Shown one piece after another: positions 11,401 through 24,400 of a DNA stretch of 64,000 bases. The stretch is from Cordia subcordata (Eukaryota; Streptophyta; Magnoliopsida; Boraginales; Cordiaceae): the NCBI GenBank assembly GCA_028554755.1, contig JAPTOF010000009.1, positions 13,555,501-13,619,500 of the forward strand. Reading direction: 5' to 3'. Made by a program: the position numbers and the translations under genes. Within the stretch, counting starts at the first letter, position 1; each line of letters opens with the position of its first letter. The notes beneath the pieces were generated by a model. It was not told the origin of the DNA and ran no database searches. It saw only the letters and a program-made list of their open reading frames with translations.

Positions 11401-14257
11401 TCTGTAGCTCAGAAGATGTCGGTTTCTATTTTAAATACGAAGAATTTTCTGTCGCGTGTAATACCCCGTATAGATTGAATTTTGACAAGATGGAGGTTTT
11501 TTCTATATATTGATTCAGTTCTTCGGGGACTCTTTTGCAGGACTATTTATGGAGTTTTGAACAACATAGGAGTGATAACATTCTCGACTGCACTTCTTTC
11601 ACTTGTGGATTTGTGTGCATGGCGTATAGTTAGATTGCCCCTAGCACCATTCTATTTGATTCGCCCCTTTTTAATGTCTGCAGTTATAGTCTCTTGTGCA
11701 GGCTATATTTGCGTCCCACTACTTCGTGGTTTAAAACTGCGATCAATAATCAGGAGAGGACCCGCAAGACATGCTTCTAAGAAAGGAACCCCTACAATGG
11801 GTGGGTTGTACTTCATCCCGCTTGGTATACTGGTTGCAGAAGTCATTACTGGTTTTTCTTCTATTGAAGTTTCTGCAGCATCAGCAGTTACTCTAGCATT
11901 TGCTGCAGTTGGGCTTCTTGATGATTTCATAAGTATTAATCATAATAACAATGGTTTATCAGCCTGGATGAGAATTTTGTTAGAGGTGAGGTTTTTATTA
12001 TGTACTTTTTTTTTTTCCCCCTGGGAGTGATCTCTTTGTTCTATCATATTCATGAGAAGTACAAAAAAGTGGAGAATAAATAAGAAGCTCTCTCATTGAG
12101 TTGTGGGATTAAAGTGATCTTAAATTTTCTTTTTTATTTTATATTTTCAGGTAGCTTTGGGAGCAGGTTTCTCATTTTGGATGTGTACCATGGATATTTC
12201 GTCACCCTACAGCATGTATACCTTCTTGTAACTAATATGATCAACATTTTTTTTATGGTAACTCACATATCTACTCCTATGCCAAGAAGTTTGAGATGTA
12301 GCTGATATCATTTAGATTTATTTCCTTCTGTTTATCTTGTTTGACTATCTGATTTTCTCATGCTCTTAATGGACATATTCACATCTTCATGCTGTAAAAT
12401 ACATCCTTGGTTACTTTGGTTTGATATACAGTGGTAGTTCAAGAAATGAGAGCTCTATTGGCTATTAGAAGTTGGCATGCAATGAATCAAGAATTTCCTA
12501 GAAAATAATTGTTTGAAGGTCAAAGGTCTATCTTGCAGCAGAGTGCTAGTGGAAAATGAAGTAGTAGCTTGGTGATATGCCCTCTTAAGATGAGACGAGG
12601 AATAGTGTTCCTAAAGAAAAAAGTCGAGAAAGGATAATCTAAAGTTGATGATTGCACTCTTTAACTTCAATTACCATATACTGATTGATGTCAAATCACA
12701 GTACAGGTAGGTCCTCAGAGATCTGAATCATTATTCAATTTTAGTTCGCAGAGGGAATTTTCAACTTGTGTATAATAAATGCCATATTTCATCCTGATCC
12801 ATTCAATTATTTATTAAAATGGATGTATTGGCACTTTGAGTTGTTTATGATCATGATTATGATGAAACTTTCGGAGATCTTAACTGCACTTTGGTTTGAC
12901 TGACTTGAATACCATTTAAATGATGCAAATGGGAATAATGTTAAAGTAAGTGTGAAAGTCAAAGAATGATTTAAGAAAAAGAAAACCAAGTAGAATGCAT
13001 GATTTGTTCAATGTAAGCTGCCTTATATGGATTTTCCTCTGTCTGCTTCCAGGAAAACTGTGGTTCCTTTACCTGTGCCGCTTGGTCTTGTTTGCTTGGG
13101 GAAGTTTTACCCCCTTTTGACTTCATTCTGCTTTGTTTCCATGGCAAATGGAATTAACTTAACTGATGGACTTGACGGGTTAGCTGGAGGTACTGCTGCA
13201 TTGGCTTTTATTGCAATGTCAATTGTAGTCCTTCCAATATGCTCTGGTAAGTAAATAAAACCAGCTTTACCTTTGTGCTGAAGATAATAAGGGATTTTCA
13301 TTATTCTAGAAGTAAAGCGTTTCATTGATTCATGAAATTGTTTTCACAGTTAAAAATACTCACTTCTATAGCTCTTTTTTCTTTTTAATTTCATTAAAGC
13401 TTTGGTGAGTATTTTACTTGTGCAATTGGAAACAGAGCTTGCTGTATTTGGGACATCAATGGCCGGGGCATGTGTTGGGTTCCTCATGCACAACCGCTAT
13501 AAAGCATCAGTGTTTATGGGTGACACGGGGGCATTAGCCTTAGGTGGAGCCCTGGCTGCAATGGCTGCTTGTACGGGAATGTTTTTTCCACTGCTTATTT
13601 CGTCAGGTGTTTTTGTCCTTGAAACGGTATCCGTTATAATACAGGTAATTATACTTCTTATCTTTCATAATCTCTTTGCTGTGGAAATACTTTTTCTTCT
13701 GTGTTCCTTTTTAATCTATTTCCTGCTGGTGCTGGAGGTTGGGGACGGGGAAGTATTGCACTTTTTTTTTGTTCTCGTGCCTTGCAAGAACTCTTTCTGT
13801 TTGCAGCCGTTAGATCTACCGTGCTGTGGCTATCATCCAGGCTAATGTAGATTTCTATGTGATGTTGAGACAATTTTTATAGTTTCTTGATTTGTCACGC
13901 TTTGAAGGTTAATTTTCCACTAATGCTTTATGATGCTGGTCTGTTATCCATTACATTTCATGAGGGCCTTCCTTTGAGCCAATCTTCTTGTTCTTTCTTA
14001 TTGTTCACCAAAACTGCATGGCTTTTCTACTCCAAGAGTTGCTCTGAAATCAAGACACTATCTTTATGTTGCAGGTTTCCTTCTTCAAGACTAGCAAAAA
14101 GTTATGGGGGACTGGATGCCGCTTCTTCCGAATGGCGCCCCTTCATCACCATCTTGAGTTGTGTGGACTTAAAGAACCCTTCGTGGTTGCTGGTGCGTAT
14201 ATTGTTTCTTGCGCACTAGTCTTATGCGCGGGATACATAGGTCTCACTTCAGTCTAA
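8462..14257 (+). CDS. Plastid MraY homologue (phospho-MurNAc-pentapeptide transferase), 8 exons
   Basis: Exons by eye: 8462-8623, 8709-8783, 10500-10729, 11541-11985, 12151-12215, 13053-13246, 13436-13644, 14075-14257. All phases agree and give 520 aa. The bacterial enzyme joins UDP-MurNAc-pentapeptide to undecaprenyl phosphate to make lipid I at the membrane. Residues 1 to about 75 are Ser/Thr/Arg-rich, like a chloroplast transit peptide, and about 80-155 form an acidic linker. The rest is a multi-span MraY domain with KGTPTMGG, the LLDDF pair (D283, D284), [15 protein letters not shown] (D367), FMGD (D420) and MAPLHHH (H484-486), so the catalytic residues are present. The exon 1 donor (GCG/GTTTTT) is weak, so the N-terminus is the least certain part. 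The start is the first ATG after a CA-rich leader. Plant homologues are tied to plastid peptidoglycan or plastid division; the role in this plant is inferred. Confidence 0.92.
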
Positions 14258-15112
14258 CTTTCAAAACTATGGTCTCTGGTCCTCTGTTTGAGATTTTGGT
14301 CATACATTGGATCTCTCTTTGTTCGTTATTTTTCAGCATTTACTGTATTTATACATATGGGTTTGGTAGCTTGTTCGATTAGTAGTCGATCAATTTTGGT
14401 GAGGTCTATTGCGGAGTTGAATGATCAAATTTTGATGAGGTTTCCTGAGCTTTGTGTTGTATGAGTACTGCTCCCAATAGTCTTTTCTCATTAAGCATCA
14501 ATGTTACTCGTAAAGTATTTTTTAAGAGTATTATTACTATTTATTGACGATTTATCATCTGAGATTTCAATAAACAATTCATCTGGAGAAGTTTAACAAC
14601 GTAGAGAGGTGTTTAAATTTCTTTCTATTTTGCTTATATTCTTGGGGAAGGAGATGGTGTGGATAGAAAGACGAGGATTTGTATTATATATAACTAACAC
14701 AATAAATGATTCTCAAAAGAAGTAAGTGGTGTCATCAAATTTATATGGTAATCTCAGCCACAGAGAGAATTATTATTTTTTTGTTTCAACTGCGTGCCTT
14801 GAAAGTAGCAGCTATCATGAAGAGAATGTTTGAGCGATACAAGTTCTTCAACAACAAATTGGAAAGTCATTTTAAGCGTGTAATAAAGGCAATAAAAGGT
14901 TGTACGTTCTCATATTGTAATATTTTAAATTAAATACCTACAGTCTTAGAGCTTGTCACGTGTAAAGTTGCTTCACTAATGTCAAACTCAGGTGACTTCT
15001 AATGACTAGTAATTAAATAGTATGTTATTTTTTTAATTATGAAGTTTCAAGAGAAGCCAAATCCGTAACACTCATGTCTTTCAAAGGCTTCAAAGTGACA
15101 CTTTGTGAAGTT
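14258..15112. other. Intergenic, no gene seen
   Basis: The 3' flank of the MraY-like gene is followed by AT-rich DNA. A 75-codon frame at 14706-14933 has no recognisable domain and is not called. Confidence 0.5.
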
Positions 15113-17093
15113 TTCCACCACTGGTTATGGCTGAAATTTGTTGCTGTCGGTTGGTTGCCTTCGTTGAAGGTGTGCGTGTTTTACGCACTTCATCTTTGCT
15201 CGTTGTTCGTGGGCTTTTTGCCGCCTTATTGGTGGCTCCAACGGGTGATTTATTACTTGGTGTACGCAGTGGGTGCGCTTGGTGTGGTGTAGGTGGCTGG
15301 TTTTGGGTGCTGCTCATCTGGTTTGCCATGTCCAATTTCATGGTTTTGTATTGGTGGTTTTGGATGGTGGTTTCAGTGCCCATAATTTTAGATTGTGGTT
15401 TAGATTTCTTTGGATGGTCGATGCACAAGTGTATGGATTGTATGTTTTTTGTTTGTTTGAGGTGTTTGTTTGGCTTTATCTTTACTAACCTGAGTTTATT
15501 TTTTTTTATGTATATTGTACTGGCCCTTGTTTTACGTAAATTTTTAATCTATTAATAATTTTTTTAACTTGACAAAACAAGGCTTCAAATAAAAAAAAAG
15601 AATGTGAGTTTCGATATTAAATTTTTAGTATAAATTTCGATAAATACGATAATTGCACGTTTTAAATTTTAGAGTTAAAGTTAAAAGAAGATTTAAAAAT
15701 AGTAAGTGATTAAATACCATAAATAAATAGTAATAAATGGATTTTATAGGTAAAATAAAATACTATGTCGTTCCACCACTGGTTATGGCTGAAATTTGTT
15801 GCTGTCGGTTGGTTGCCTTCGTTGAAGGTGTGCGTGTTTTACGCACTTCATCTTTGCTCGTTGTTCGTGGGCTTTTTGCCGCCTTATTGGTGGCTCCAAC
15901 GGGTGATTTATTACTTGGTGTACGCAGTGGAGTGCGCTTGGTGTGGTGTAGGTGGCTGGTTTTGGGTCGCTCATCTGGTTTGCCATGTCCAATTTCATGG
16001 TTTTGTATTGGTGGTTTTGGATGGTGGTTTCAGTGCCCATAGTTTTAGATTGTGGTTTAGATTTCTTTGGATGGTTGATGTACAAGTGTATGGATTGTAT
16101 GTTTTTTGTTTGTTTGAGGTGTTTGTTTGGCTTTATCTTTACTAACCTGAGTTTATTTTTTTTTTTTATGTATATTGTACTGGCCCTTGTTTTATGTAAA
16201 TTTTTAATCTATTAATAATTTTTTTAACTTGACAAAACAAGGCTTCAAATAAAAAAAAACGAATGTGAGTTTCGATATTAAATTTTTAGTATAAATTTCG
16301 ATAAATACGATAATTGCACGTTTTAAATTTTAGAGTTAAAGTTAAAAGAAGATTTAAAAATAGTAAGTGATTAAATACCATAAATAAATAGTAATAAATG
16401 GATTTTATAGGTAAAATAAAATACTATGTCGTTCCACCACTGGTTATGGCTGAAATTTGTTGCTGTCGGTTGGTTGCCTTCGTTGAAGGTGTGCGTGTTT
16501 TACGCACTTCATCTTTGCTCGTTGTTCGTGGGCTTTTTGCCGCCTTATTGGTGGCTCCAACGGGTGATTTATTACTTGGTGTACGCAGTGGGTGCGCTTG
16601 GTGTGGTGTAGGTGGCTGGTTTTGGGTGCTGCTTATCTGGTTTGCCATGTCCAATTTCATGGTTTTGTATTGGTGGTTTTGGATGGTGGTTTCAGTGCCC
16701 ATAGTTTTAGATTGTGGTTTAGATTTCTTTGGATGGTTGATGTACAAGTGTATGGATTGTATGTTTTTTGTTTGTTTGAGGTGTTTGTTTGGCTTTATCT
16801 TTACTAACCTGAGTTTATTTTTTTTTTTTATGTATATTGTACTGGCCCTTGTTTTATGTAAATTTTTAATCTATTAATAATTTTTTTAACTTGACAAAAC
16901 AAGGCTTCAAATAAAAAAAAACGAATGTGAGTTTCGATATTAAATTTTTAGTATAAATTTTGATAAATACGATAATTGCACGTTTTAAATTTTAGAGTTA
17001 AAGTTAAAAGAAGATTTAAAAATAGTAAGTGATTAAATACCATAAATAAATAGTAATAAATGGATTTTATAGGTAAAATAAAATACTATGTCG
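15113..17093 (+). repeat. Three-copy tandem repeat, about 660-bp unit
   Basis: Copies run 15113-15770 (658 bp), 15771-16431 (661 bp) and 16432-17093. They are nearly identical, with scattered single-base changes and short indels. Each unit has a G/T-rich first half starting TTCCACCACTGGTTATGG, a T-run and GTACTGGCCCTTGTTTTA segment resembling the 3' tail of a plant non-LTR retroposon, then a short A-run and an AT-rich spacer. Copies 1 and 3 keep a long open frame (about 142-159 codons) for a hydrophobic Trp/Cys/Phe-rich polypeptide starting MAEICCCRLVAFVEG; copy 2 is shifted by indels. I recognise no domain, and the hydrophobicity may only reflect T-rich composition. The array is probably recent because divergence is low. 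Confidence 0.9.
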
Positions 17094-17940
17094 TATTGGA
17101 TTTTTTTGCTAACGGTCCCCTATGTTATAGTAAAATTACGCTACTGGGCACACCTTGTGCCCTCAAAACTCTTTGCTAATCCCTCTTGTACTTTTTCACC
17201 ATTTAATTTGCACACTTCTCCTAAAGTCAACTTTTCGTTAATTCTATAAGTTAAACATGCAAAATGACCATCCTCACATCCCGGAATGCTCGAAATTACC
17301 AAATTGCCATCCTTTACATGTAACCTAGCCGTCACTTTACCAAACACTACAACCTTTACCACAAGATTCAAACAACTTTTCACAAAATTAGAGGAGATCA
17401 AATTCAAAGTTGCAAAATCATCCAAAAGTACCACCAGATTCGAAGTCTTCTCATATCAGTAACATCATTACCGTTATCCAAGCTTATCGAAGTAAAATCA
17501 ACCAACCCGTTCGGTCTTGTGAACATCTTGAAGTCAAGTATGCTTATGTAGATTCTCGTGGTCTTCATGCTATTTTTTTGCAACAAGTGTTATCTTTATC
17601 TACTAGTGCTTTATATTATACACACACACAACCACATATGCTTGTCGGGTTGAGTGTGTTGTGGTCTCTGCGTATATATTATCAGGACTTTGTTGGGTAA
17701 AATGATGTCGACTAAAGCATTTAAATCTAGGGCTTTTTCATGCTTTTGGGTTAGGGTTTTTGATGTTGGGTTTTTGACTTAGGGTTTCAAAATTAGGGAA
17801 ATGTACAAGTAAAAATTACAATTTCGTTGTGTGTTGATTTCTGCATGATGAATTACATTTTGTTCATGGTGAAATTAGGGTTTTTCAACTTACCTCTATT
17901 CAACTTCTCCCACAGTACAACTGATGATAAGATGGACGCT
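17094..17940. other. Unassigned flank between the tandem array and the MULE
   Basis: No domain was recognised in either strand. A block near 17109-17160 (ACGGTCCCCTATGTTATAG) looks like a transposon end, but I found no inverted partner at the right side of the MULE. It may still belong to that MULE's 5' flank. Confidence 0.35.
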
Positions 17941-17956
17941 GTTGCTATGTTTCCCA

Positions 17957-19350
17957 ACTTCGGCATAATAGATGGTTGTTGTGATTTTTAAGTATGGGTT
18001 AATGGTCAATTTGTTTCTGAATCTACATTTAGATATGTTGGCGGTTGGAGTGAGACATTTCCCACTTTGGCTTTAGATTATTTGAGTGAGTTTGATTTGT
18101 TTGAAATGTACAAACAAATGGATAGGACAAAGGCAAATATATCAATCTATTACCAACATCCATCAGCAGGAAAAGACTTTAAGGATTCAATATTAGAGGT
18201 GATGATAGCATTCGGGAATTGCAAGATGTATTTGCCAATATTCCAAATTGTACCCTTTATATAATTGAGGAACATGACCCATTGGTTGTGTTGGATGAAC
18301 AAGGAAACATGTTAGGATTGGTAGAGGGACATGACAGATTATTTTTTGTGAAGATAAGGGTAAAGGGGCTACATGTAGTGATGGGTAGGAAGAAGTGCCT
18401 AAAGTTAGAGGAGGACAAGCAAAATATGTGCAACAAGAAAAAGTGATTAATGATGAGGTTGCATGTCATGAAACTGCAAATAATCAAGAATATGTATATG
18501 AAGAGTGTGTAGATAATCAACAATCTACTATTGAAGGTGTTATAGGTCATGATAAGGCTGATAATGGCTGTGATTCAGAAGAAGGGGATCTTGAACATGT
18601 TCCTTTAGAAGGTTATTTGTTTGATGATGAATTTGACACATCTTCTTGGATGTCTGAAGATGTTAAAGGATCTAGTGAGGATGATATTTTTGAAGGGAAT
18701 GATGCTAGTTTGTCACAAAGAGAGAAGTATAATGTGTTGAAGAAGAAGTTGAGGTAGAAACATGTGCATGCTAGGAGAAAAAAGGCACAAAAAGATGCTT
18801 ATGCATCAACGAATAAGGATGGTGCACTGATTTGGAGGAAGAGGAGTTAAATAGTATCAGGGATTTTGATGATGAATTGAAACATTTCTACTATTTAAAG
18901 AAAGTAAGTCAATGGAGCAGTTTGAGATGAAGGTTGGCCTAATATTCAAGCCAGCTAAGGATTTTAGAAAAGTACTTAAGATTATGCTCTAAGAAAAGGT
19001 TGTGAGATTGTGTTAATAAAAAATGAGAAGGATAGGATTATAGCTAAATGCAAGCATGGTTGTAATTGGAGAATACATGCTTATCCAAGAATAGGCCAAG
19101 AATTTCACGTGAAGACATTAACAGGTTCACATTCTTATGGATCAACTATTGGCTATTATGGGGAGCGATGGCAATAATAGCATGTTCCCCATAGCATTGG
19201 TAGTGATCCCTATTAACTGTAAGGACACATGGTCTTGGTTTTTAAATGCACTACATGATATAATTAGACATCCAAATGAAAAAAAGGGGGGCTATACTTC
19301 TGATAGACAAAAAAGATTGGTGGAAGTCTTTAGAGATGAAATCCATATGC
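17957..19350 (+). pseudogene. MULE transposase pseudogene, 5' part
   Basis: The N-terminal part shows the RYVGGWSE...FPTLALDYLSEFDLFEMY block typical of plant MuDR-type transposases, then an acidic stretch (18395-18757). A MuDR zinc-finger-like segment follows at about 18920-19135, reading FRKVLK, KCKHGCNWRIHA and FHVKTLTGSH. Coding then jumps at about 19138 to LLAIMGSDGNNSMFPIALVV and TSDRQKRLVEVFRDEI of the catalytic core. The section that normally holds the first catalytic Asp, between these two blocks, is missing, so an internal deletion is inferred. Stops and frame changes are present throughout. The last bases repeat after the LINE. Confidence 0.82.
19338..19350. repeat. Left target-site duplication of the LINE
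   Basis: GAAATCCATATGC is repeated exactly at 25081-25093 right after the LINE A-tail. A 13-bp duplication is the expected size for an L1-type insertion. Confidence 0.93.
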
Positions 19351-19396
19351 AAAAATATCAATATAAAATGAAGATCTGTAGCAGCAATTTTCCTCG

Positions 19397-21423
19397 ATGG
19401 GGAAGAAGAAGAAGACCTCTAGTTCACCTTCTCGAGCTAGTGCGAGGATTCAAGCAAAGAAGCAAGTTTTGGATGACGATGCAATATCTAAGAAGCAAAC
19501 TAAAGCTCTCCTTGCTCTATCTAAAGAAGACTTTGATGCAAATGGAGAGGTTGAATCAGCCTCTCCATTTTCTCCCCTTGAAAATGAAGATACTTCTTCA
19601 ATCTCAAAAAGAAGTGTCTTTGATGCTTTTGAGGATGGAATCACACTCAAGGAATCACAAAAAGCTCAAGAAAATGCTAAAGCTGATCTCGCTAAAAGCC
19701 TTGGCAGGAAGTCAAAGACCACCTCTCCAGGTAGCAAATGGGTTGAGCCTAGTCTAGAACATAGAGAGACTGAGTTAGAGATTGCTAAAAGCGTCTTCAT
19801 CTCTCTTTCACAAGTTGGAAGCTTAAAAAAAGAGAAAGTTACTAGAACAAACTCCTGCTCCCATGGAGTTCCTGATGTCGTTGCAATGAACAAAGAAGAT
19901 GAATTATTACCCAATGGGCAATACATACAAGGTTCGAGCAATAACCAAGTTACCAAATATCCAGCTGATATGGAGGTGTACCTTCCTGCCAACTCCTCCC
20001 CCCCCCCCCCATTTCGACATCTCATCACCTTGCAGCTAACATATCACGTGAAGCATCACATCCTAATCAAAATAATCTTGCAAATTTGGAACATTTCCCT
20101 CCACTCAACCTTGATGTCCTTACCGAGCCAACCAAGCTTATTTTGGGATCTGACTTGGTGTCCACCTCACAAAGCAAAGCCACATCACCAAAATTCAAAT
20201 TAAGCTTTGACCAAAGTAGTTTGTTCGGCCAACTAGAATCAAGAGAGGAAAGTCACCTGAAACAAACAAAGAGTAAGGAGCAAGAAAATGCTTGGAAGAA
20301 ACCTTTGCATTCCAGGTATGTTCCTACTCCTAAAGATACATCTCCAAATTGGGACAAAGATTTTGCGGAGCATGTCAAAAACAAATTACAATTTGATGAA
20401 CAATATGAATTTAAATATATCAATGGGATTAGAGAAGTTGATGATCCACCTATTGATTTATATGATAATGGTGAAAACTTATGGTCCCATTGCTTGGTGG
20501 GCCAATTCATGAGAGCCCCCCACCCTTCTCACACATTAAGTACATGGTTGACAATACTTGGGCGGAGGTTTGGCAAGATTGACATCACCTATAAAGGTAG
20601 GGGACTTTATGTTTTCAAGTTTGAAAAGGAAGAATTTTGCCAAAGTGTCATTCAACAACTTTGGCATGTAAATAATAGGCCGCTCTTGCTTGGGAAATGG
20701 CGTTCAAATCTTGAATATGTCAAGTTGAATTGCAACAAAGTCCCTATATGGGTCAAATTATAAGAAGTACCTATGAGTTTATGGTCTAAAAGAGGACTTG
20801 GTTACGTTGCCTCTTTCATTGGAAAACCACTTCAAATGGATGCCCTTACCGAGTCTAGAAGAAATATTGGATTTGCTAGAATTTTTATTGAAGTCAATCT
20901 TGATGATAACCTCTCGGAAGCCATATATCCGAAACTTAGGGATGGTTCAAGAGCCAAGGTTATGGTTGAATATGCTTGGAGGCCTTTGAAGTGTTCTCAA
21001 TGCAAGATGGTTGGTCACATTGCAGAAAATTCCCCTTTGAAGCAAAAGTCAAAGCCATTACTTCAACCTATCCCTCACCAACCAATCTACTTTGATGCAA
21101 ATTCTCCTAAGCCAAGACCAAAGGCTGGTTTTCAAAATACATGGATAACGGTGGATAGAAAACAAAAGAAGATAGTAGAAGCTCGTGAAGAATCTTATGA
21201 GCCGCCCACCTCAACAAAGAATGCTATCAATGACTCTTCTAGCTTTAAAAACAAGTTTGACATTCTTTATGGGAGAGAGGACATGGAAGAAGGTGAGATT
21301 AACGAACATGCCCATATCCAAATTGATGAAGAAAACATGGTTAGTAACAATCACATGAAGGATATTTGCTTTGAACAAGATCCGGGCACAATTACCTTGG
21401 ATCTAAACCCTCTCTTATCATGA
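19397..21423 (+). pseudogene. LINE ORF1 (DUF4283 / zinc-knuckle type) pseudogene
   Basis: The start is MGKKKKTSSSPSRASARIQA, a basic Lys/Ser-rich N-terminus expected to bind nucleic acid. The frame holds to the C-run near 20000-20010, where it shifts, apparently by homopolymer length change. It then runs to a stop at 20761 and on in the same frame to the end at 21421-21423. The middle (about 20410-20770) has the WLTILGRRFGKIDIT... and WHVNNRPLLLGKW features of plant LINE ORF1 DUF4283 domains. A knuckle at about 20993-21035 reads CSQCKMVGHIAENS, so the fourth Cys is replaced by Ser. The stop overlaps the ORF2 start (ATGATTT at 21420). Confidence 0.85.
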
Positions 21424-24400
21424 TTTTTGGAGCATGGAACATTAGGGGGTTAAATTCCCCCTCTAAACACAACGAGGTAAAAGCATGGTTAAACAAACAA
21501 CAATGTGATTTCTTTTGCCTTTTGGAAACTAAAATCCTCAATCAAGACATCATTTTGGTTATTAAGAAGCTTTTTGGTAGCTTGGATTTTGATTGCTTCT
21601 TTGATGACTCCAGCAAAGGAAGACTTTGGATTTTTTGGAAGAAACACCTCAAAATGAAGTTCATTGGCTCTTTTGATCAAGGAATCCTTTGTCATTTTGA
21701 GAATTCTCGTCATGGTTTTTTTGTTGGCTTTGTCTATGGCCGAAATGACCCTTCCTTGAGGAAAAAGCTTTGGTCCAAGGTTGTGCTTTAGAGCAAATGG
21801 TGTGATGGTAGGCTTTGCATCCTTGGGGATTTTAATGAGATCCTTCATTATGGTGAAAGATCATCTTCAAATTCCATCCCTCCTAGCTCCTGGGATTTCA
21901 AAAGGTATCTTAATAATGCTTGCCTTCATGAAGTTAATGCTATTGGCCCCTATTTCACTTGGACTAATAGAGACACTAATAGCAACATCCTTGCAAGCAA
22001 GATTGATAGAGCTTTGGTGAATAACATTTGGCTTGAAGATTTGGATAGTTACTTTCTCTTGGTCGATAATCTGGGAATCTCTGATCATTATCCTTTTATA
22101 ATGCATTCTTGTAAGTCCATGATCTCCTCTCCAAAACCTTTTAAATTCTATAATGCTTGGACTACTCATGAGTCTTTTTTGCAAGTCGTTGAGAATCATT
22201 GGAGTGCACGGGTCTTTGATACTCCAAGGCACATTCTCTACCAAAAGCAAAGGAATCTCAAACATGCTCTTCAGAAGTTTGACAAGGAACATTTTTCTTG
22301 CATCCCTCACAAGATTCATGAGCTTAAAGATCTCCTTCATTCCACACAATTGGAGCTTCTTAATGGCAAGCTTAATGAAAGCATTCTCGATCTTGAGAAG
22401 GAGATTTTGTAGAAGATTGCCTCTTTTGAAGATACTCAAAAGCACATGTTGCACCAAAAGTCAAGACTTAATTGGCTCAAGCATGGTGATGCCAACACAA
22501 AGTTTTTCCACAACTCTATCTGAGGAAGAAAATCCAAAAACACCATCAATGCAATTGCTGACGACAATGGTAATATCATCACTTCTCTTGATGGCATAAA
22601 AAGGGAGTTCGTCACTTATTTCAAGAAATTATTTGGCAATAATACTCCATCATTTGCAAGTGTGCATGCTATTAAACACATTATGGGGAAAACTATACAT
22701 GCTGACTATATGGATATGCTCATTACCCATTTCTCTAATGAAGAAATCAAAGCAACTCTTATCTTACTCAATCTAAGTAAGAGCCCAGGACTAGATGGCT
22801 ACACATCTTCTTTCTATAAGAAGGCTTGGAGTATTGTTGGCAATGATGTGCTCAATGCTATCAACTATTTTTTTGGCACTACTATGCTCTCTAGAGAGGT
22901 AAATGCTACCTACATTGCCTTAGTGCCCAAAAATCCCAATCCATCCTTGGTAAAGGATTATCGCCATATTTCTTGCTGTAACACCATTTACAAGTACATC
23001 TCAAAGCTTCTTGCCAATAGCCTTAAGGTGTGTTTGCCTCATATTATTTCATGGAATCAATCTGCTTTCATCAAGGATAGGCTTATGAACGAAAACATTC
23101 TCATTGCACATGAACTTCTTAGAGGCTATGCAAGGAATCATATATCCCCAAGATGTGCCCTCAAAGTTGACATTATGAAGGCTTTGGATTCCTTAAATTG
23201 GCATTTCATTGAATGCAATTTACATGCTTTTGGTTTCCCTTCTAAATTTGTATCCTGGATTATGGCATGCATCTCTTCACCACATTTCTCCATTTCTCTC
23301 AATGGGAGTTTGGAAGGGTTCTTCTAAGGGAAAAATGGCATTAGGCAAGGGGATCCTCTATCCCCCTATATCTTTGTCATTTTCGTGGAAGTTCTTTCTT
23401 GTATGCTTAATGCTTTGGAGAAAAATAAGGCTTTTCGCTTCCACCCTAAGTGCAAGAAGTTAAAGCTCAACCATCTTTATTTTGTCGATGACCTCTTCAT
23501 CTTCTCCAAAGGTTGTGCTAGCTCAATTGATTGCATCATGGATGTTCTTGGTTACTTTCACTCCCTTTCGGGCCTAAAAGTAAATGAAGCAAAAAATGTT
23601 ATTTTCTTTGGTGGAGTTCAACATGATGAGAAGATGGTTATTCTCAACAATTTGGACTTCTGTGAAGGTACTTTTCCTACCCGTTATTTGGGGATTCCTC
23701 TCATTACAAGAAAGCTTAGGAAAGCCGATTGTGGCCCCCTCTTGGAGAAAATTGCAAGCAAACTTGATAATTGGAATAACAATTGGCTTTCTTATGCGGG
23801 TAGATTACTTCTCATTAAAACTACCCTTACTCAAAGTTGTGCTTTTTCGGCTTCTACAACCATCCTTCCCAAAAGTGTCACTGCTTCTATTGAATCAAAG
23901 TTTAAAGCTTTTCTTTGGAGAAACATGGGTGCCAAAATTGCTTGGAAGGAAATCACTCTTCCTCTTGATGAAGGTGGTCTTGGCATTAGAAAGATAGAAT
24001 AGCTCAACAATACTTACCTTGTGAAGATCTTTTGGAAAATGTATGCTTTTAAAGATTCTCTTTGGAGCAATTGGGTTCACAAAAACTACATCAAAGAAAA
24101 ACCAATTTGGACTCTCTCCCCTCCGAATGACTCAGGTTGGATCATCAAAATGCTTATCAATTGCTGGGAACATGCAAAAAACCACATTAAACACATCTTG
24201 GGAAATGGTAAGCTCACTCATTTTTGGCATGATAACTGGCATTCATTCAGCTCACTTGCAAATGTTTGGTGCTTCTCTCTCCCTCAATTGAATTACCATG
24301 CAAAGGTTAGTTAAGTTTGCCTAAACAATTATTAGAATTGGCCAACACATTTGATGCATATTGCCCTCCCAAGTTCTCCTTTTGACCCTAACCAAGATGA

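Noticed and set aside
14706..14933. 75-codon frame downstream of the MraY-like gene
   Set aside because: AT-rich, no domain, no splice context.
15783..16747. Minus-strand open frames in the tandem repeat (Pro/Thr/Lys-rich)
   Set aside because: They mirror the T/G-rich plus strand, have no recognised domain and vary between copies.
15090..17093. Tandem repeat as a multi-copy gene cluster
   Set aside because: The hydrophobic frame is broken in copy 2 and has no known family; composition explains it, so it is recorded as a repeat only.
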